Assembly: GCF_021698975.1 (NCBI RefSeq)
Contig: NZ_SSXA01000014.1
Location: 56,982-120,981, forward strand
Direction: 5' to 3'
From: Blastococcus sp. KM273128
GTDB lineage: Bacteria; Actinomycetota; Actinomycetes; Mycobacteriales; Geodermatophilaceae
Length of the DNA stretch: 64,000 nt
The translations under genes were made by a program, and so were the position numbers. Of the stretch, positions 35,021-43,652 are shown in pieces; positions within the stretch are counted from its first letter, which is position 1, and each line of letters opens with the position of its first letter. Under the pieces are notes generated by a model. That model saw nothing but the letters and a program-made list of their open reading frames with translations, was not told where the DNA came from and did no database searches.

Positions 35021-35800
35021 ATGGGGACGACGGCCGCCGCTCCGCATCCTGACCGGGATGCCGCGGACGGCCGCGTCCCGGCGGAGCCCCCGGGCGGGCC
35101 GGAGCACGCCGAGCGGGCCGCCGGCTGGCTCTTCGACGCCCTCGGCGTCGCGCTGCCGGGCGGGCTGCTGCCGCTGGCGCTGACCCACCGGTCCTTCGCC
35201 TACGAGAACGGCGGCCTGCCGACCAACGAGCGCCTGGAGTTCCTCGGCGACTCGGTGCTCGGCCTGGTGGTCACCGACGAGCTCTACCGCAGCCAGCCGG
35301 ACCTCCCCGAGGGCCAGCTGGCCAAGCTGCGTGCCTCCGTGGTCAACATGACCTCGCTGGCCCGCGTCGCCCGGCGCCTCGGGGACGCCGGGCTGGGTCC
35401 GCACCTGCTGCTGGGCCGCGGGGAGGAGGCCACCGGCGGCCGCGAGAAGGACTCGATCCTCGCCGACGCGCTCGAGGCGCTCATCGGCGCGCTGCACCTG
35501 GGCTGCGGGCTGGACACCGCCGCGGAGATCGTCCACCGGCTGTTCGACCCGCTGCTGGCCGAGGCGGCCACGCGCGGCGCCGGCCTGGACTGGAAGACCA
35601 GCCTGCAGGAGCTCGGTGCGGCGCAGGGGCTCGGGGCGCCGGTCTACCAGGTGGACGACGAGGGGCCCGACCACGCCAAGACCTTCCGCGCCGACGTGCT
35701 GCTCGCCGGGATCGTCCGCGGCACCGGCACGGGGCGCACCAAGAAGGCCGCCGAGCAGGAGGCCGCCGAGGCCGCCTGGCGCGCGCTGTCGGAGGAGTAG
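35021..35800 (+). CDS. rnc: Ribonuclease III
   Basis: Cleaves double-stranded RNA, including rRNA precursors. 259 aa. Signature [15 protein letters not shown] near residue 68 with catalytic Glu/Asp, second acidic cluster [17 protein letters not shown], and a C-terminal dsRNA-binding domain ([16 protein letters not shown] ... [13 protein letters not shown]). An N-terminal extension of about 30 residues precedes the catalytic domain. ATG 35021 is 14 bp after rpmF. Confidence 0.94.
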   Translation: MGTTAAAPHPDRDAADGRVPAEPPGGPEHAERAAGWLFDALGVALPGGLLPLALTHRSFAYENGGLPTNERLEFLGDSVLGLVVTDELYRSQPDLPEGQLAKLRASVVNMTSLARVARRLGDAGLGPHLLLGRGEEATGGREKDSILADALEALIGALHLGCGLDTAAEIVHRLFDPLLAEAATRGAGLDWKTSLQELGAAQGLGAPVYQVDDEGPDHAKTFRADVLLAGIVRGTGTGRTKKAAEQEAAEAAWRALSEE

Positions 35801-35804
35801 ACCC

Positions 35805-36680
35805 GTGCCGGAGCTACCCGAGGTCGAGGTGGTGCGCCGGGGGCTGGAGCAGTGGGTCGCCGGCCGCACCGTCGCCACCGTCGAGGTGCACCACCCGCGG
35901 GCGGTCCGCCGGCACCTCGAGGGCGCCGACCACTTCGTGGCAGCGCTCACCGGGCGGACCGTCACCGCCGCGCACCGCCGCGGGAAGTACCTCTGGCTGC
36001 CGCTGGCCGAGCCCGACGGGACGCCGTCCGGGCGGGCGCTGGTCGGGCACCTGGGCATGAGCGGGCAGCTGCTCGTCGAGAAGCCGTCGGCGCCCGACGA
36101 GACCCACCTGCGGGCACGGATCACCTTCACCGACCGCGGCCGCGAGCTGCGCTTCGTCGACCAGCGCACGTTCGGGGGGCTGGCGGTGGAGGAGGCCGCC
36201 GGGGAGGCGATCCCCGACCGGCTCGCGCACATCGCCATCGACCCCCTCGACCCGTCCTTCGACGTCGAGGCGTTCAGCGCGGCGCTGCGCCGGCGCCGCA
36301 CCGAGGTCAAGCGCGCCCTGCTGGACCAGACGCTCATCGGCGGGGTGGGCAACATCTACGCCGACGAGTCGCTGTGGCGGGCCCGCCTGCACGGCGCCCG
36401 CCCCACCGACCGCCTCACCCGGGCACAGGTGGCCGACCTGCTCGACGGCGTCCGCGACGTCCTGGGCGAGGCGCTCGCGCAGGGCGGCACCTCCTTCGAC
36501 TCGCTGTACGTCGACGTCAACGGGCAGAGCGGGTACTTCTCCCGGTTCCTCGCCGTCTACGGGCAGGAGGACCGGCCGTGCCCCCGTTGCGGGACGCCGA
36601 TCCGCCGGGAGCAGTTCATGAACCGCTCCAGCTACAGCTGCCCCTCCTGCCAGCCCCGGCCGAGAGCGCGGCGGGCGTGA
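35805..36680 (+). CDS. mutM: Formamidopyrimidine-DNA glycosylase
   Basis: Base-excision repair of 8-oxoguanine and FaPy lesions. 291 aa. N-terminal [14 protein letters not shown] provides the catalytic Pro and Glu after Met removal; [10 protein letters not shown] holds the beta-elimination lysine; H2TH segment [21 protein letters not shown]-terminal zinc finger CPRCG...SCPSCQ. GTG 35805 is 4 bp after rnc. Confidence 0.95.
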   Translation: MPELPEVEVVRRGLEQWVAGRTVATVEVHHPRAVRRHLEGADHFVAALTGRTVTAAHRRGKYLWLPLAEPDGTPSGRALVGHLGMSGQLLVEKPSAPDETHLRARITFTDRGRELRFVDQRTFGGLAVEEAAGEAIPDRLAHIAIDPLDPSFDVEAFSAALRRRRTEVKRALLDQTLIGGVGNIYADESLWRARLHGARPTDRLTRAQVADLLDGVRDVLGEALAQGGTSFDSLYVDVNGQSGYFSRFLAVYGQEDRPCPRCGTPIRREQFMNRSSYSCPSCQPRPRARRA

Positions 36681-36946
36681 CCGTCCGGGTCGAGGCGCTG
36701 GTCTCCGGTCGTGTCCAGGGCGTCGGGTACCGCTACTTCGTGCGCGGGCTCGCGCAGCGGGCCGGGCTCGCCGGGCACGCGCGCAACCTCCCCGACGGGC
36801 GGGTCGAGGTGGTCGCAGAGGGCCCCGAGCCGGCGGTGCGCGAGCTGGTGGCCGCCCTCCACGGGCCGGACGCGCCGGGACGGGTGAGCGGCGTCGACGT
36901 CCGCTCCGCGCCCCCACAGGGGCTGGCGGGCTTCACCACGGCGTGA
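36677..36946 (+). CDS. acyP: Acylphosphatase
   Basis: 89 aa. The acylphosphatase signature [16 protein letters not shown] contains the catalytic Arg; the catalytic Asn lies in [21 protein letters not shown] overlap with mutM. In most actinobacteria it lies between mutM and smc, as here. Confidence 0.92.
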   Translation: MTVRVEALVSGRVQGVGYRYFVRGLAQRAGLAGHARNLPDGRVEVVAEGPEPAVRELVAALHGPDAPGRVSGVDVRSAPPQGLAGFTTA

Positions 36947-36959
36947 CGAACGCGACATC

Positions 36960-37009
36960 CCCCCGACACGGGAGCCCTGCCCCCGTGCCGTTGACCAGCG
37001 TGTCGGGGG
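36960..37009 (+). terminator. Possible terminator after acyP
   Basis: CCCCCGACACG (36960-36970) pairs with CGTGTCGGGGG (36999-37009), an 11-bp stem. The loop contains a second small stem, CACGGG (36968-36973) with CCCGTG (36982-36987), overlapping the main arm, so two folds compete. No T-run. Confidence 0.5.
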
Positions 37010-37095
37010 CTGTCACCCTGGGAACATCCGGCCCGCGCCGACCGTCCACCGGGGCGGCGGGCACACCCTCTCGCTCTCGAAAGGCCGTCACAGCC

Positions 37096-37287
37096 ATGGC
37101 CAAGGCCCTGTTCGGTTCGGTCGTCACCCCCGTGGAACTCCGGGTAGCCGAGGAGAACGCCGCACTGCGGGCCCGGGTGCAGCGGCTCGAGCAGGAGCTC
37201 GCCGAGCTGCGCGCCCAGCGCGACGCCGCCATCGCCCACGAGCTGCTCTCGATGGCGGGCGACACCGCCGAGCCCGCGCTCGCCTGA
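37096..37287 (+). CDS. Small conserved coiled-coil protein
   Basis: 63 aa: MAKALFGSVVTPVELRVAEE, then a heptad-rich helix (NAALRARVQRLEQELAELRA). The opening MAKALFG and the position before smc match a small actinobacterial protein of unknown role that I recall from other genomes. Weak SD (GAAAGG, 37078-37083) about 12 nt upstream. Confidence 0.65.
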   Translation: MAKALFGSVVTPVELRVAEENAALRARVQRLEQELAELRAQRDAAIAHELLSMAGDTAEPALA

Positions 37288-37397
37288 AGAAGGACCCTCT
37301 TCCCCCCGCCCCGCGCACGCTCGGGGCGGTGCCCGGAAGGGGCCGCACCCGGAACCGCTCGGTCACAGGCGCACCACCGGCCTCGCAGGCACCCAGC

Positions 37398-37420
37398 AGC
37401 CCGGGATCCCGGGCTAGAGT
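37398..37420 (+). promoter_or_regulatory. smc promoter with an 18-bp perfect palindrome
   Basis: AGCCCGGGATCCCGGGCT (37398-37415) is a perfect palindrome. Its last base is the first T of TAGAGT (37415-37420), a TANNNT -10 ending 9 nt before the smc GTG at 37430. A protein bound there would occlude the promoter. The 37288-37397 stretch holds only a weak inverted repeat near 37287-37306 and nothing else recognised. Confidence 0.55.
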
Positions 37421-37429
37421 GCTGATCCC

Positions 37430-40400
37430 GTGCACCTCTCCAGCCTGACGCTCAAGGGCTTCAAGTCCTTCGCGTCCGCCACGACGCTCCGGCTGGAGCC
37501 CGGCATCACCGCCGTCGTCGGCCCCAACGGGTCGGGGAAGTCCAACGTCGTCGACGCCATCTCCTGGGTGCTCGGCGAGCAGGGCGCCAAGAGCCTGCGC
37601 GGCGGCAAGATGGAGGACGTCATCTTCGCCGGCACCGCCGGCCGCCCGGCGCTCGGCCGGGCCGAGGTGACGCTCACGATCGACAACGCCGACGGCGCGC
37701 TGCCGATCGAGTACACCGAGGTGTCGATCACCCGCCGCATGTACCGCTCCGGCGAGAGCGAGTACGAGATCAACGGCGACAAGGTGCGCCTGCTCGACGT
37801 CCAGGAGCTGCTCAGCGACTCGGGCATCGGCCGCGAGATGCACGTCATCGTCGGCCAGGGCCAGCTCGACGCCGTCCTCTCCGGCCGCCCCGAGGACCGC
37901 CGCGCCTTCATCGAGGAGGCCGCCGGCGTCCTGAAGCACCGCAAGCGCAAGGAGAAGGCGCTGCGCAAGCTCGACGGGATGCAGGCCAACCTCGACCGGC
38001 TGGCCGACCTCACCGCCGAGCTGCGCCGCCAGCTGAAGCCGCTGGGCCGCCAGGCCGAGGTCGCGCGCCGCGCCGCCGGCGTGCAGGCCGACCTGCGCGA
38101 CGCCCGGCTGCGGCTGCTCGCCGACGACCTGGTCCAGTTGCGCGACGCCCTCGACCGGGACGTCGCCGACGAGACCGCGGCCCGGCAGCGGCGCGCCGTC
38201 GTCGAGCGCGAGCTCTCCGCCGTCTCCCGGCGGGAGGGCGAGCTGGAGAGCGAGCTGGCCGCGAGCGCGCCGCGGCTGCAGGCCGCCTCGGACACCTGGT
38301 ACCGGCTCTCCGCGCTGGGCGAGCGCTTCCGCAGCGTCGCCCAGCTCGCCGCCGAGCGGCACCGGCACCTCTCCGCCGCGGCCCCGTCGGCCGCGACCGG
38401 GCGAGACCCCGACCAGCTCGACGCCGAGGCCGACCGCGTCGCCGCGACCGAGGCCGAGCTCGCAGCGGGCCTGCAGGCCGAGCGGGAGCGCCTCGCCGCC
38501 GTCGTCGCCGGCCGGGCGGAGCTCGAGACGGCGCTGGCCGCCGCCGAGAAGGCGTGGGTCGCCGCCGCCCGGGCGCTCGCCGACCGCCGCGAGGGGCTGG
38601 CCCGGCTCTCCGGGAAGGTGGCGGCCGCGCGTTCGCGGGTGCACGCCGGCGAGGCGGAGATCGAGCGGCTCACCGTCGCCGCCGCCGAGGCCGCCGACCG
38701 CGCCGAGGCCGCCGACGAGAAGCTGGCCGACCGGCGGGGCCAGGTCGCCGATCAGGACGACACCGACCTCGCCCTGGTCGCCGCGCACGAGGACGCCGTC
38801 GCCGCGCACACCGCCGCCGCCCGCCGGGTGACCGAGCTGGCCGAGACCGAGCGGGCCGCGGAGCGCGACCGCGCCTCCTGGCAGGCCCGCCGCGACGCCC
38901 TCGCCCTCGGGCTCACCCCCGCCGACGGCGCGGCCGCGGTGCTCGGGGCGGGCCTGGCGGGCGTGCTCGGCCCGGTCACCGAGCAGCTCACCGCGACCCC
39001 CGGCGACGAGGTCGCCGTGGCCGCCGCGCTGGGCGGGATGTCCGACGCCGTCGTCGTCTCCGGTGTCGCCGAGGCCGCCGCGGCGCTGCAGCACCTCACC
39101 CGCACCGACGGCGGGCGCGCCGGGCTGCTGGTCACCGGGGGCCTGCCGCCGGTGCCGCGGGACGGCTGGCCGGAGCTGCCGGACGGCGCCCGCTGGGCGC
39201 TGGACGCGGTGCGGGCGCCCGAGGCGCTGCGCCCCGCGCTGGCCCGGGCGCTGGAGCGGGTGGCCCTGGTGCCCGACCTGGACGCGGCCGTCGCGCTGGT
39301 GCGCACCCACCCCCGGGTCCGGGCGGTCACCGCCACCGGCGACCTCCTGGGCGGGGACTGGGCGCTGGGCGGCCAGACCGACGCCCCGTCCAACCTCGAG
39401 CTGCGCGCCCGCGTGGACGAGGCGGCCACCGAGCTCGCGACCGCGACGGAGCGGGCGGCCGGGCTCGCCGAGGAACTGGCCGCGGCCCGTGAGACGGCCC
39501 GCGCGCGCTCGGCCGACGTCGACACCGCGCTGGCCGCCCGGCAGGCCGCCGACCGCAGCCGCTCGGCGGTCGCCGCGCAGCTGGCCGAGCTCGGTGCCGC
39601 GGCGCGCTCGGCCGCCTCGGAGGCCGAGCGCTCGCTGGCCGCCCGGGTGCGCGCCGAGCAGGCGCTGGAGCAGGCGCAGACCGCGCTGACCGGGCTCGAG
39701 CAGCAGCTCGCGGAGGCCGAGGCCGCGCCCGTGGCGGAGGAGCCGCCGACCGAGGAGCGCGACCGGCTGCGTGCCGAGGTGGCCGCCGCCCGGCAGGCCG
39801 AGACGGAGGCGCGCCTCGCCGTCCGCACCGCCGAGGAGCGGGCCCGCGCCCTGCAGGGGCGGGCCGAGTCGCTGCGCCGGCAGGCCCGGCAGGAGCGGGC
39901 GGCCCGCGAGCGGGCCGCGGCCGCGCGGGTCGCGCGGGAGCGCGGTGCCGCGGTGGCCGACCGGGTGCGCCGGGACGCGGGGACGGCGCTCGCCGCCCTC
40001 GAGCGCTCCCTCGTGCGCGCGGCCGCGGAACGGGACGCGCTGGCGTCGTCGCGGAGCGGCGCGGAGGCCGAGCTGCTGGAGGTGCGCAGCCGGGTGCGTG
40101 CGGCCACCGCGGAGCTCGACCGGCTCACCGACGAGGTGCACCGCGACGAGGTGGCGCGCACCGAGCAGCGCTACCGCATCGAGTCGCTGGAGACCCGGGC
40201 GGCCGAGGAGTTCGGCGTCGACCTGCCCACGCTCATCGGCGAGTACGGGCCGGCGGCCCCGGTGCCGCCCTCGCCGCAGCAGGTGGCCGAGGCCGAGGCG
40301 AAGGGGGAGCCAGCGCCGGAGCCGGTGCCCTACGACCGCGCCGTCCAGGAGCGGCGGGTGGCCCGGGCCGAGCGGGACCTGACCACGCTCGGCAAGGTCA

Positions 40401-40996
40401 ACCCGCTGGCGCTGGAGGAGTTCGCGGCGCTGGAGGAGCGGCACACCTTCCTCGCGACCCAGCTCGAGGACCTCAAGACCACCCGCAAGGACCTGCTCAC
40501 CGTCGTCCGCGAGGTCGACGGCCGCATCCACGACGTCTTCGCCGCGGCGTTCGCCGACGTGGCGCGGGAGTTCGAGCAGGTCTTCGCCACCCTCTTCCCG
40601 GGCGGCTCGGGCCGGCTGGTGCTCACCGACCCGGAGAACATGCTGACCACCGGCGTCGAGGTGGAGGCGCGGCCGCCGGGCAAGAAGGTGAAGCGGCTCT
40701 CGCTGCTGTCGGGCGGGGAGCGCTCGCTGACGGCGGTCGCGATGCTGGTGGCGATCTTCCGCGCCCGGCCCTCGCCGTTCTACGTGCTGGACGAGGTCGA
40801 GGCGGCGCTGGACGACGTCAACCTCGGCCGGCTGCTGGTGCTGGTGGAGCAGCTGCGGTCGACGTCGCAGCTGATCATCATCACCCACCAGAAGCGGACG
40901 ATGGAGATCGCCGACGCGCTGTACGGGGTGAGCATGCGCGGGGACGGGATCACCGGCGTGATCAGCCAGCGGCTGCGCGAGCTCGAGACCGCCTGA
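37430..40996 (+). CDS. smc: Chromosome segregation protein SMC
   Basis: Condensin ATPase that compacts and segregates the chromosome with ScpAB. 1188 aa, full length. Walker A GPNGSGKSNVVDAISWVLGE (residues 31-50), two long Ala/Glu/Arg-rich coiled coils (about 170-500 and 680-1000), hinge around 510-660 (GLAGVLGPVTEQL), and the C-terminal signature LSGGERSLTAVAML near 1091 with Walker B FYVLDEVEAALDDVN. The downstream neighbour is a decayed IS, not ftsY. Confidence 0.97.
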   Translation: MHLSSLTLKGFKSFASATTLRLEPGITAVVGPNGSGKSNVVDAISWVLGEQGAKSLRGGKMEDVIFAGTAGRPALGRAEVTLTIDNADGALPIEYTEVSITRRMYRSGESEYEINGDKVRLLDVQELLSDSGIGREMHVIVGQGQLDAVLSGRPEDRRAFIEEAAGVLKHRKRKEKALRKLDGMQANLDRLADLTAELRRQLKPLGRQAEVARRAAGVQADLRDARLRLLADDLVQLRDALDRDVADETAARQRRAVVERELSAVSRREGELESELAASAPRLQAASDTWYRLSALGERFRSVAQLAAERHRHLSAAAPSAATGRDPDQLDAEADRVAATEAELAAGLQAERERLAAVVAGRAELETALAAAEKAWVAAARALADRREGLARLSGKVAAARSRVHAGEAEIERLTVAAAEAADRAEAADEKLADRRGQVADQDDTDLALVAAHEDAVAAHTAAARRVTELAETERAAERDRASWQARRDALALGLTPADGAAAVLGAGLAGVLGPVTEQLTATPGDEVAVAAALGGMSDAVVVSGVAEAAAALQHLTRTDGGRAGLLVTGGLPPVPRDGWPELPDGARWALDAVRAPEALRPALARALERVALVPDLDAAVALVRTHPRVRAVTATGDLLGGDWALGGQTDAPSNLELRARVDEAATELATATERAAGLAEELAAARETARARSADVDTALAARQAADRSRSAVAAQLAELGAAARSAASEAERSLAARVRAEQALEQAQTALTGLEQQLAEAEAAPVAEEPPTEERDRLRAEVAAARQAETEARLAVRTAEERARALQGRAESLRRQARQERAARERAAAARVARERGAAVADRVRRDAGTALAALERSLVRAAAERDALASSRSGAEAELLEVRSRVRAATAELDRLTDEVHRDEVARTEQRYRIESLETRAAEEFGVDLPTLIGEYGPAAPVPPSPQQVAEAEAKGEPAPEPVPYDRAVQERRVARAERDLTTLGKVNPLALEEFAALEERHTFLATQLEDLKTTRKDLLTVVREVDGRIHDVFAAAFADVAREFEQVFATLFPGGSGRLVLTDPENMLTTGVEVEARPPGKKVKRLSLLSGGERSLTAVAMLVAIFRARPSPFYVLDEVEAALDDVNLGRLLVLVEQLRSTSQLIIITHQKRTMEIADALYGVSMRGDGITGVISQRLRELETA

Positions 40997-41069
40997 CTCA
41001 CCGACAGAAGAACTCCCAGGAGCATTGCAAAGCCGCGAGATGGCGGTTGACCAGGGAGGACGCCGTTAA

Positions 41070-41815
41070 TCATGCTGCGGTGACGGCGGCGAGGGCGGCG
41101 CCGGGTGTCCAGCTGTAGTGCCGCTGCGCGGCGGCGATGTTGGTGCGGCCGGCCAGCCGGGCGATGGTGATCGCGGTGTTGCGCAGCAGGGCCATGTTCT
41201 GCGGTCCGGATCCGCCAGTGCCCGCGTAGCCAGGTGGCCAGCAGCACCGCGTCGGCGTACCGGTGACCGAGGGAGGTAATCGCGTAGACGGTCTCGGTGG
41301 AGGTCTTGCCGGTGGTGTGGTCGGTGCGCCGGCGGACGACCTTGAGCGCGCGGGCCGCGCCGGGAAACAGGGTTGCAGCGGGCGTGCCGGCCAGGTCGAT
41401 CACGGTCACCGTGCGGATCTCGTCGCGGCCGTGCCGCCGCGGGGCACCAGGATCGGTGTCCTTGCGCGCGGCGGTCCAGGGCAGGGCGGCCAGCGCCCGG
41501 TGCAGGGTCGGCTGGTTGGCCTTGACCGTGAACAGGTAGTGCCCGCCGCAGGCGAGCAGGTAGTCCGCGTGCGAGCGCTGGGCGTGCAGTGCGTCGGCGG
41601 TGACCAGCCATCTCCGCAGCTAGGGCAGGGTGTCCAGTGCGGTGACGAAGGCGGCGATTTCGTGGCCGGCCACGACTTCGGTCTGGGTCAGCATTAGGCC
41701 GCGGCGGTGATCGATCACGGCCAGCAGCTTGACCTGAGCCCCGTCGGGCCCGCGGCCCAGTCCCCAGGGTCGAGGCAAAGTCGGGACTGGCGGGGTTGAC
41801 CTGGCCGGACGAGTA
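41070..41815 (-). pseudogene. Decayed ISAs1-family transposase, copy A
   Basis: Minus-strand remnant in several frames. In order: GPDGAQVKLLAVIDHRRGLM ... FVTALDTLP, in-frame TAG, LVTADALHAQRSHADYLLA, GHYLFTVKANQPTLHRAL, VIDLAGTPAATLFPGAARAL, TETVYAITSLGHRYADAVLL, then a deletion removing the usual ENRLHWVRDV region, and the C-terminus NMALLRNTAITIARLAGRTN in another frame, ending in TGA at 41070. The first ~130 residues are missing. These motifs are those of ISAs1 (H-repeat) transposases. Inactive. Confidence 0.8.
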
Positions 41816-42487
41816 ACGATCATGCTGGCGGTGAGGCTGGCGGAGGCGCTGCCGGCGCGCCAGCCGGCTCGGCGTTGGGCGCTGGCGATGTTGGTGTGGC
41901 CGTCGAGGCGGTGCAGGTTGAGGGCGGTATGGCGCAGCACGGCCATCACCTAGGGTCCGGTGCCGGTGCCGGTGCCGGTGCCGGTGCCGGTGCGGATGCG
42001 GGAGGCGTCCTCACCCTGAGTCACATCGCGGACGTGGTGACCCGGTTCTCGATGTCCCAGTGGCCCTGCATCCAGGCGGCCAGCAGGCCGGGGTCGGCCT
42101 GGCGGTAGGTCAGCGAGGTGAGCGCGTAGACAATCTCGGTGAAGGTCCGCCCGGTGCGGTTCTCCCGGCGCCGGCGGACGACCTTGATCGCTCGGGTGGC
42201 GTGCGGGAACAGCGCGGCGGCCGGGGTGCCCTCGAGGTCGATGACCTTGATCGAGCGGGACTCGGTGCGGCCGTGGGCGCGCTGCCGGCGCCGGGATCTG
42301 GGGGCCTGGGCCCACGGCAGGACGGCCAGCGCCCGGCGCAGAGTGGGCTGGTTGCCTTTGACGGTGAACAGATAGTGCCCGCCGCGCTCGCGCAGCCAGG
42401 CGGCGTGTTCGCGCTGGCAGTGCAGCGCGTCGGCGGTAACGAGGACCTGGCACAGGTCGGGCTCGTCGGCCGCCACCCGAGCGGCTC
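41816..42487 (-). pseudogene. Decayed ISAs1-family transposase, copy B
   Basis: A second remnant in tandem and in the same orientation as copy A. DLCQVLVTADALHCQREHAA ... GHYLFTVKGNQPTLRRAL ... VIDLEGTPAAALFPHATRAI ... TEIVYALTSLTYRQADPGLL ... GHWDIENR is open (42476-42021). One lost base then shifts VRDVTQGEDASRIRTG into another frame, followed by a hexamer expansion, a TAG, and VMAVLRHTALNLHRLDGHTN. The 5' end is cut off where the ISL3 fragment begins. It differs too much from copy A to be a recent duplicate. Confidence 0.8.
41959..41994. repeat. GGTGCC hexamer microsatellite
   Basis: Five perfect GGTGCC units plus one GGTGCG. In transposase copy B it encodes an expanded Thr-Gly run where the family normally has one Arg-Thr-Gly. 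Confidence 0.9.
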
Positions 42488-43066
42488 GTGCGCCAGCCGC
42501 CGACCGCGGTGATGGACCCCTTCCACGTCGTGCGCCTGGCCGGCGACGCGCTGGACCGCTGCCGACGTCGGGTCCAGCAGGACCTGCACGGCCACCCCGG
42601 CCGCGCCGACAACCCCCTCTACCGCGCGCGACGCGTCCTGCACACCGGCGCCGGCCTGCTCACCGACCGGAGCCAGCAGCGGCTGACCGCGCTGTTCGCC
42701 GCCGACGACCACGTCCAAGTGGAGGCCACCTGGCGCATCTACCAACGCATGATCGGCGCCTACCGTGAGCCCGACCGGGCCAAGGGCCGGCAGCTGATGA
42801 GCAGCCTGATCGACGCGCTCGGCCGCGATGCCTCGGCCGCGCTGACCGAGCTCATCACGCTGGGCCGGACGCTGAAGAAGCGCGCCGCCGACGTGCTGGC
42901 CTACTTCGACCGGTCCGGCACCAGCAACGGACCGACCGAGGCGATCAACGGCAGGCTCGAACACCTCCGCGGCTCCGCGCTCGGCTTCCGCAACCTCACC
43001 AACTACATCGCCCGGAGCCTGCTCGAGACCGGCGGCTTCAGGACCCGACTACACCCTCAATCGTAA
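42488..43066 (+). pseudogene. ISL3-family transposase, C-terminal fragment
   Basis: An open 192-codon frame matching the C-terminal half of ISL3 transposases: VMDPFHVVRLAGDALDRCRR carries the second catalytic Asp region, and SGTSNGPTEAINGRLEHLRG with GFRNLTNYIARSLLE is the conserved end with the catalytic Glu. The N-terminal zinc-finger and first DDE part are missing, cut at the junction with ISAs1 copy B. No SD precedes the first ATG. It looks inactive. Confidence 0.8.
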
Positions 43067-43124
43067 AGAGCCATCAAACTGCCGACACCTATCCCAGTCG
43101 CGATTATTGATTAGATTGTGACCT

Positions 43125-43220
43125 ATGAAGGATGCGGGCTGCGAAGACGACGGGTGCAGCGAGGGGTTGACACGCAGGATGGGGTCTGCCAGCGTTCCCC
43201 GCAGTCCCCGGGATCGATGA
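43125..43220 (+). CDS. Possible 31-aa leaderless small protein
   Basis: ATG 43125 opens a 32-codon frame (MKDAGCEDDGCSEGLTRRMG ... DR, stop 43218-43220). TAGATT (43112-43117) ends 7 nt before it, the same geometry as the ddl promoter. The peptide is polar with two cysteines and no signal sequence. The promoter could instead serve the cassette downstream, with this frame as a spurious leader. 43221-43337 holds a small hairpin (CGCTCC/GGAGCG) and a TTGACT but no clear gene. Confidence 0.3.
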   Translation: MKDAGCEDDGCSEGLTRRMGSASVPRSPRDR

Positions 43221-43337
43221 TGGGCGTTAGGGGTCTACGCCTGTCGGCTTCAATCAATTGTTCCGCTGCTTGACTGGTACGACCGCTCCCGCTGGAGCGT
43301 GTGGTCTCATCTCTCAGAGAGAGGAACTACCCGAGTC

Positions 43338-43652
43338 ATGACTCAGCGACGACTTCCTATTCTCGCCGTTCTGCTTACGTCCCTTGCAATCGCCTCAACG
43401 GCGGCTGCCATGCCCGCTCAAGCCTACGGCAACTGTGCATTCCAGAACATCATCAAGACGGTCGATGACTACTCGGAGACGAAGGAACTGACAGGCTATC
43501 AGTGCTCAAGAATTGGGGCGCAACACGAGTACTGGCCCCAGGGCGGGTCGAAGTCGTACTGGACGAGTTGGAGGTACACCGAAACCCTTCGGTATGTCCG
43601 CTCCAGTCCGCAGCCCGAAATCATGAGAGGTCGGGGCGTCGGCTACTCATGA
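43338..43652 (+). CDS. Small secreted protein, candidate exported peptide
   Basis: 104 aa. A clear Sec signal peptide (MTQRRLPILAVLLTSLAIAS, then TAAAMPAQA) predicts cleavage after A-Q-A, near residue 30. The mature chain of about 74 residues has exactly two cysteines (NCAFQN and YQCSRIG), suggesting one disulfide, and is rich in Tyr, Trp, Ser and Arg (EYWPQGGSKSYWTSWRYTET). No family is recognised. Secreted bacteriocins of the lactococcin 972 class have a similar size and setting, but their sequence pattern is not seen. ATG 43338, with a distant SD (AGAGAGGA). Its stop overlaps the lipoprotein start (ATGA). First gene of the exporter cassette. Confidence 0.7.
   Translation: MTQRRLPILAVLLTSLAIASTAAAMPAQAYGNCAFQNIIKTVDDYSETKELTGYQCSRIGAQHEYWPQGGSKSYWTSWRYTETLRYVRSSPQPEIMRGRGVGYS

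Noticed and set aside
37124..40888. Very long open frame antisense to smc (similar ones at 12568-16347, 33110-36355 and 55767-60569)
   Set aside because: Stop-poor antisense frames are expected opposite GC-rich genes; the translations are low-complexity (Ala, Arg, Gly, Pro, His) with no domain pattern, while the opposite strand encodes recognised proteins.
41959..41994. Short CRISPR-like array
   Set aside because: It is an uninterrupted 6-bp microsatellite without spacers, inside a transposase remnant. No CRISPR array was found in the window.
43338..43652. Lactococcin 972-family bacteriocin
   Set aside because: Size, signal peptide and ABC neighbours fit, but the family's conserved Gly/Trp/Tyr pattern is not recognisable, so no family name is given.
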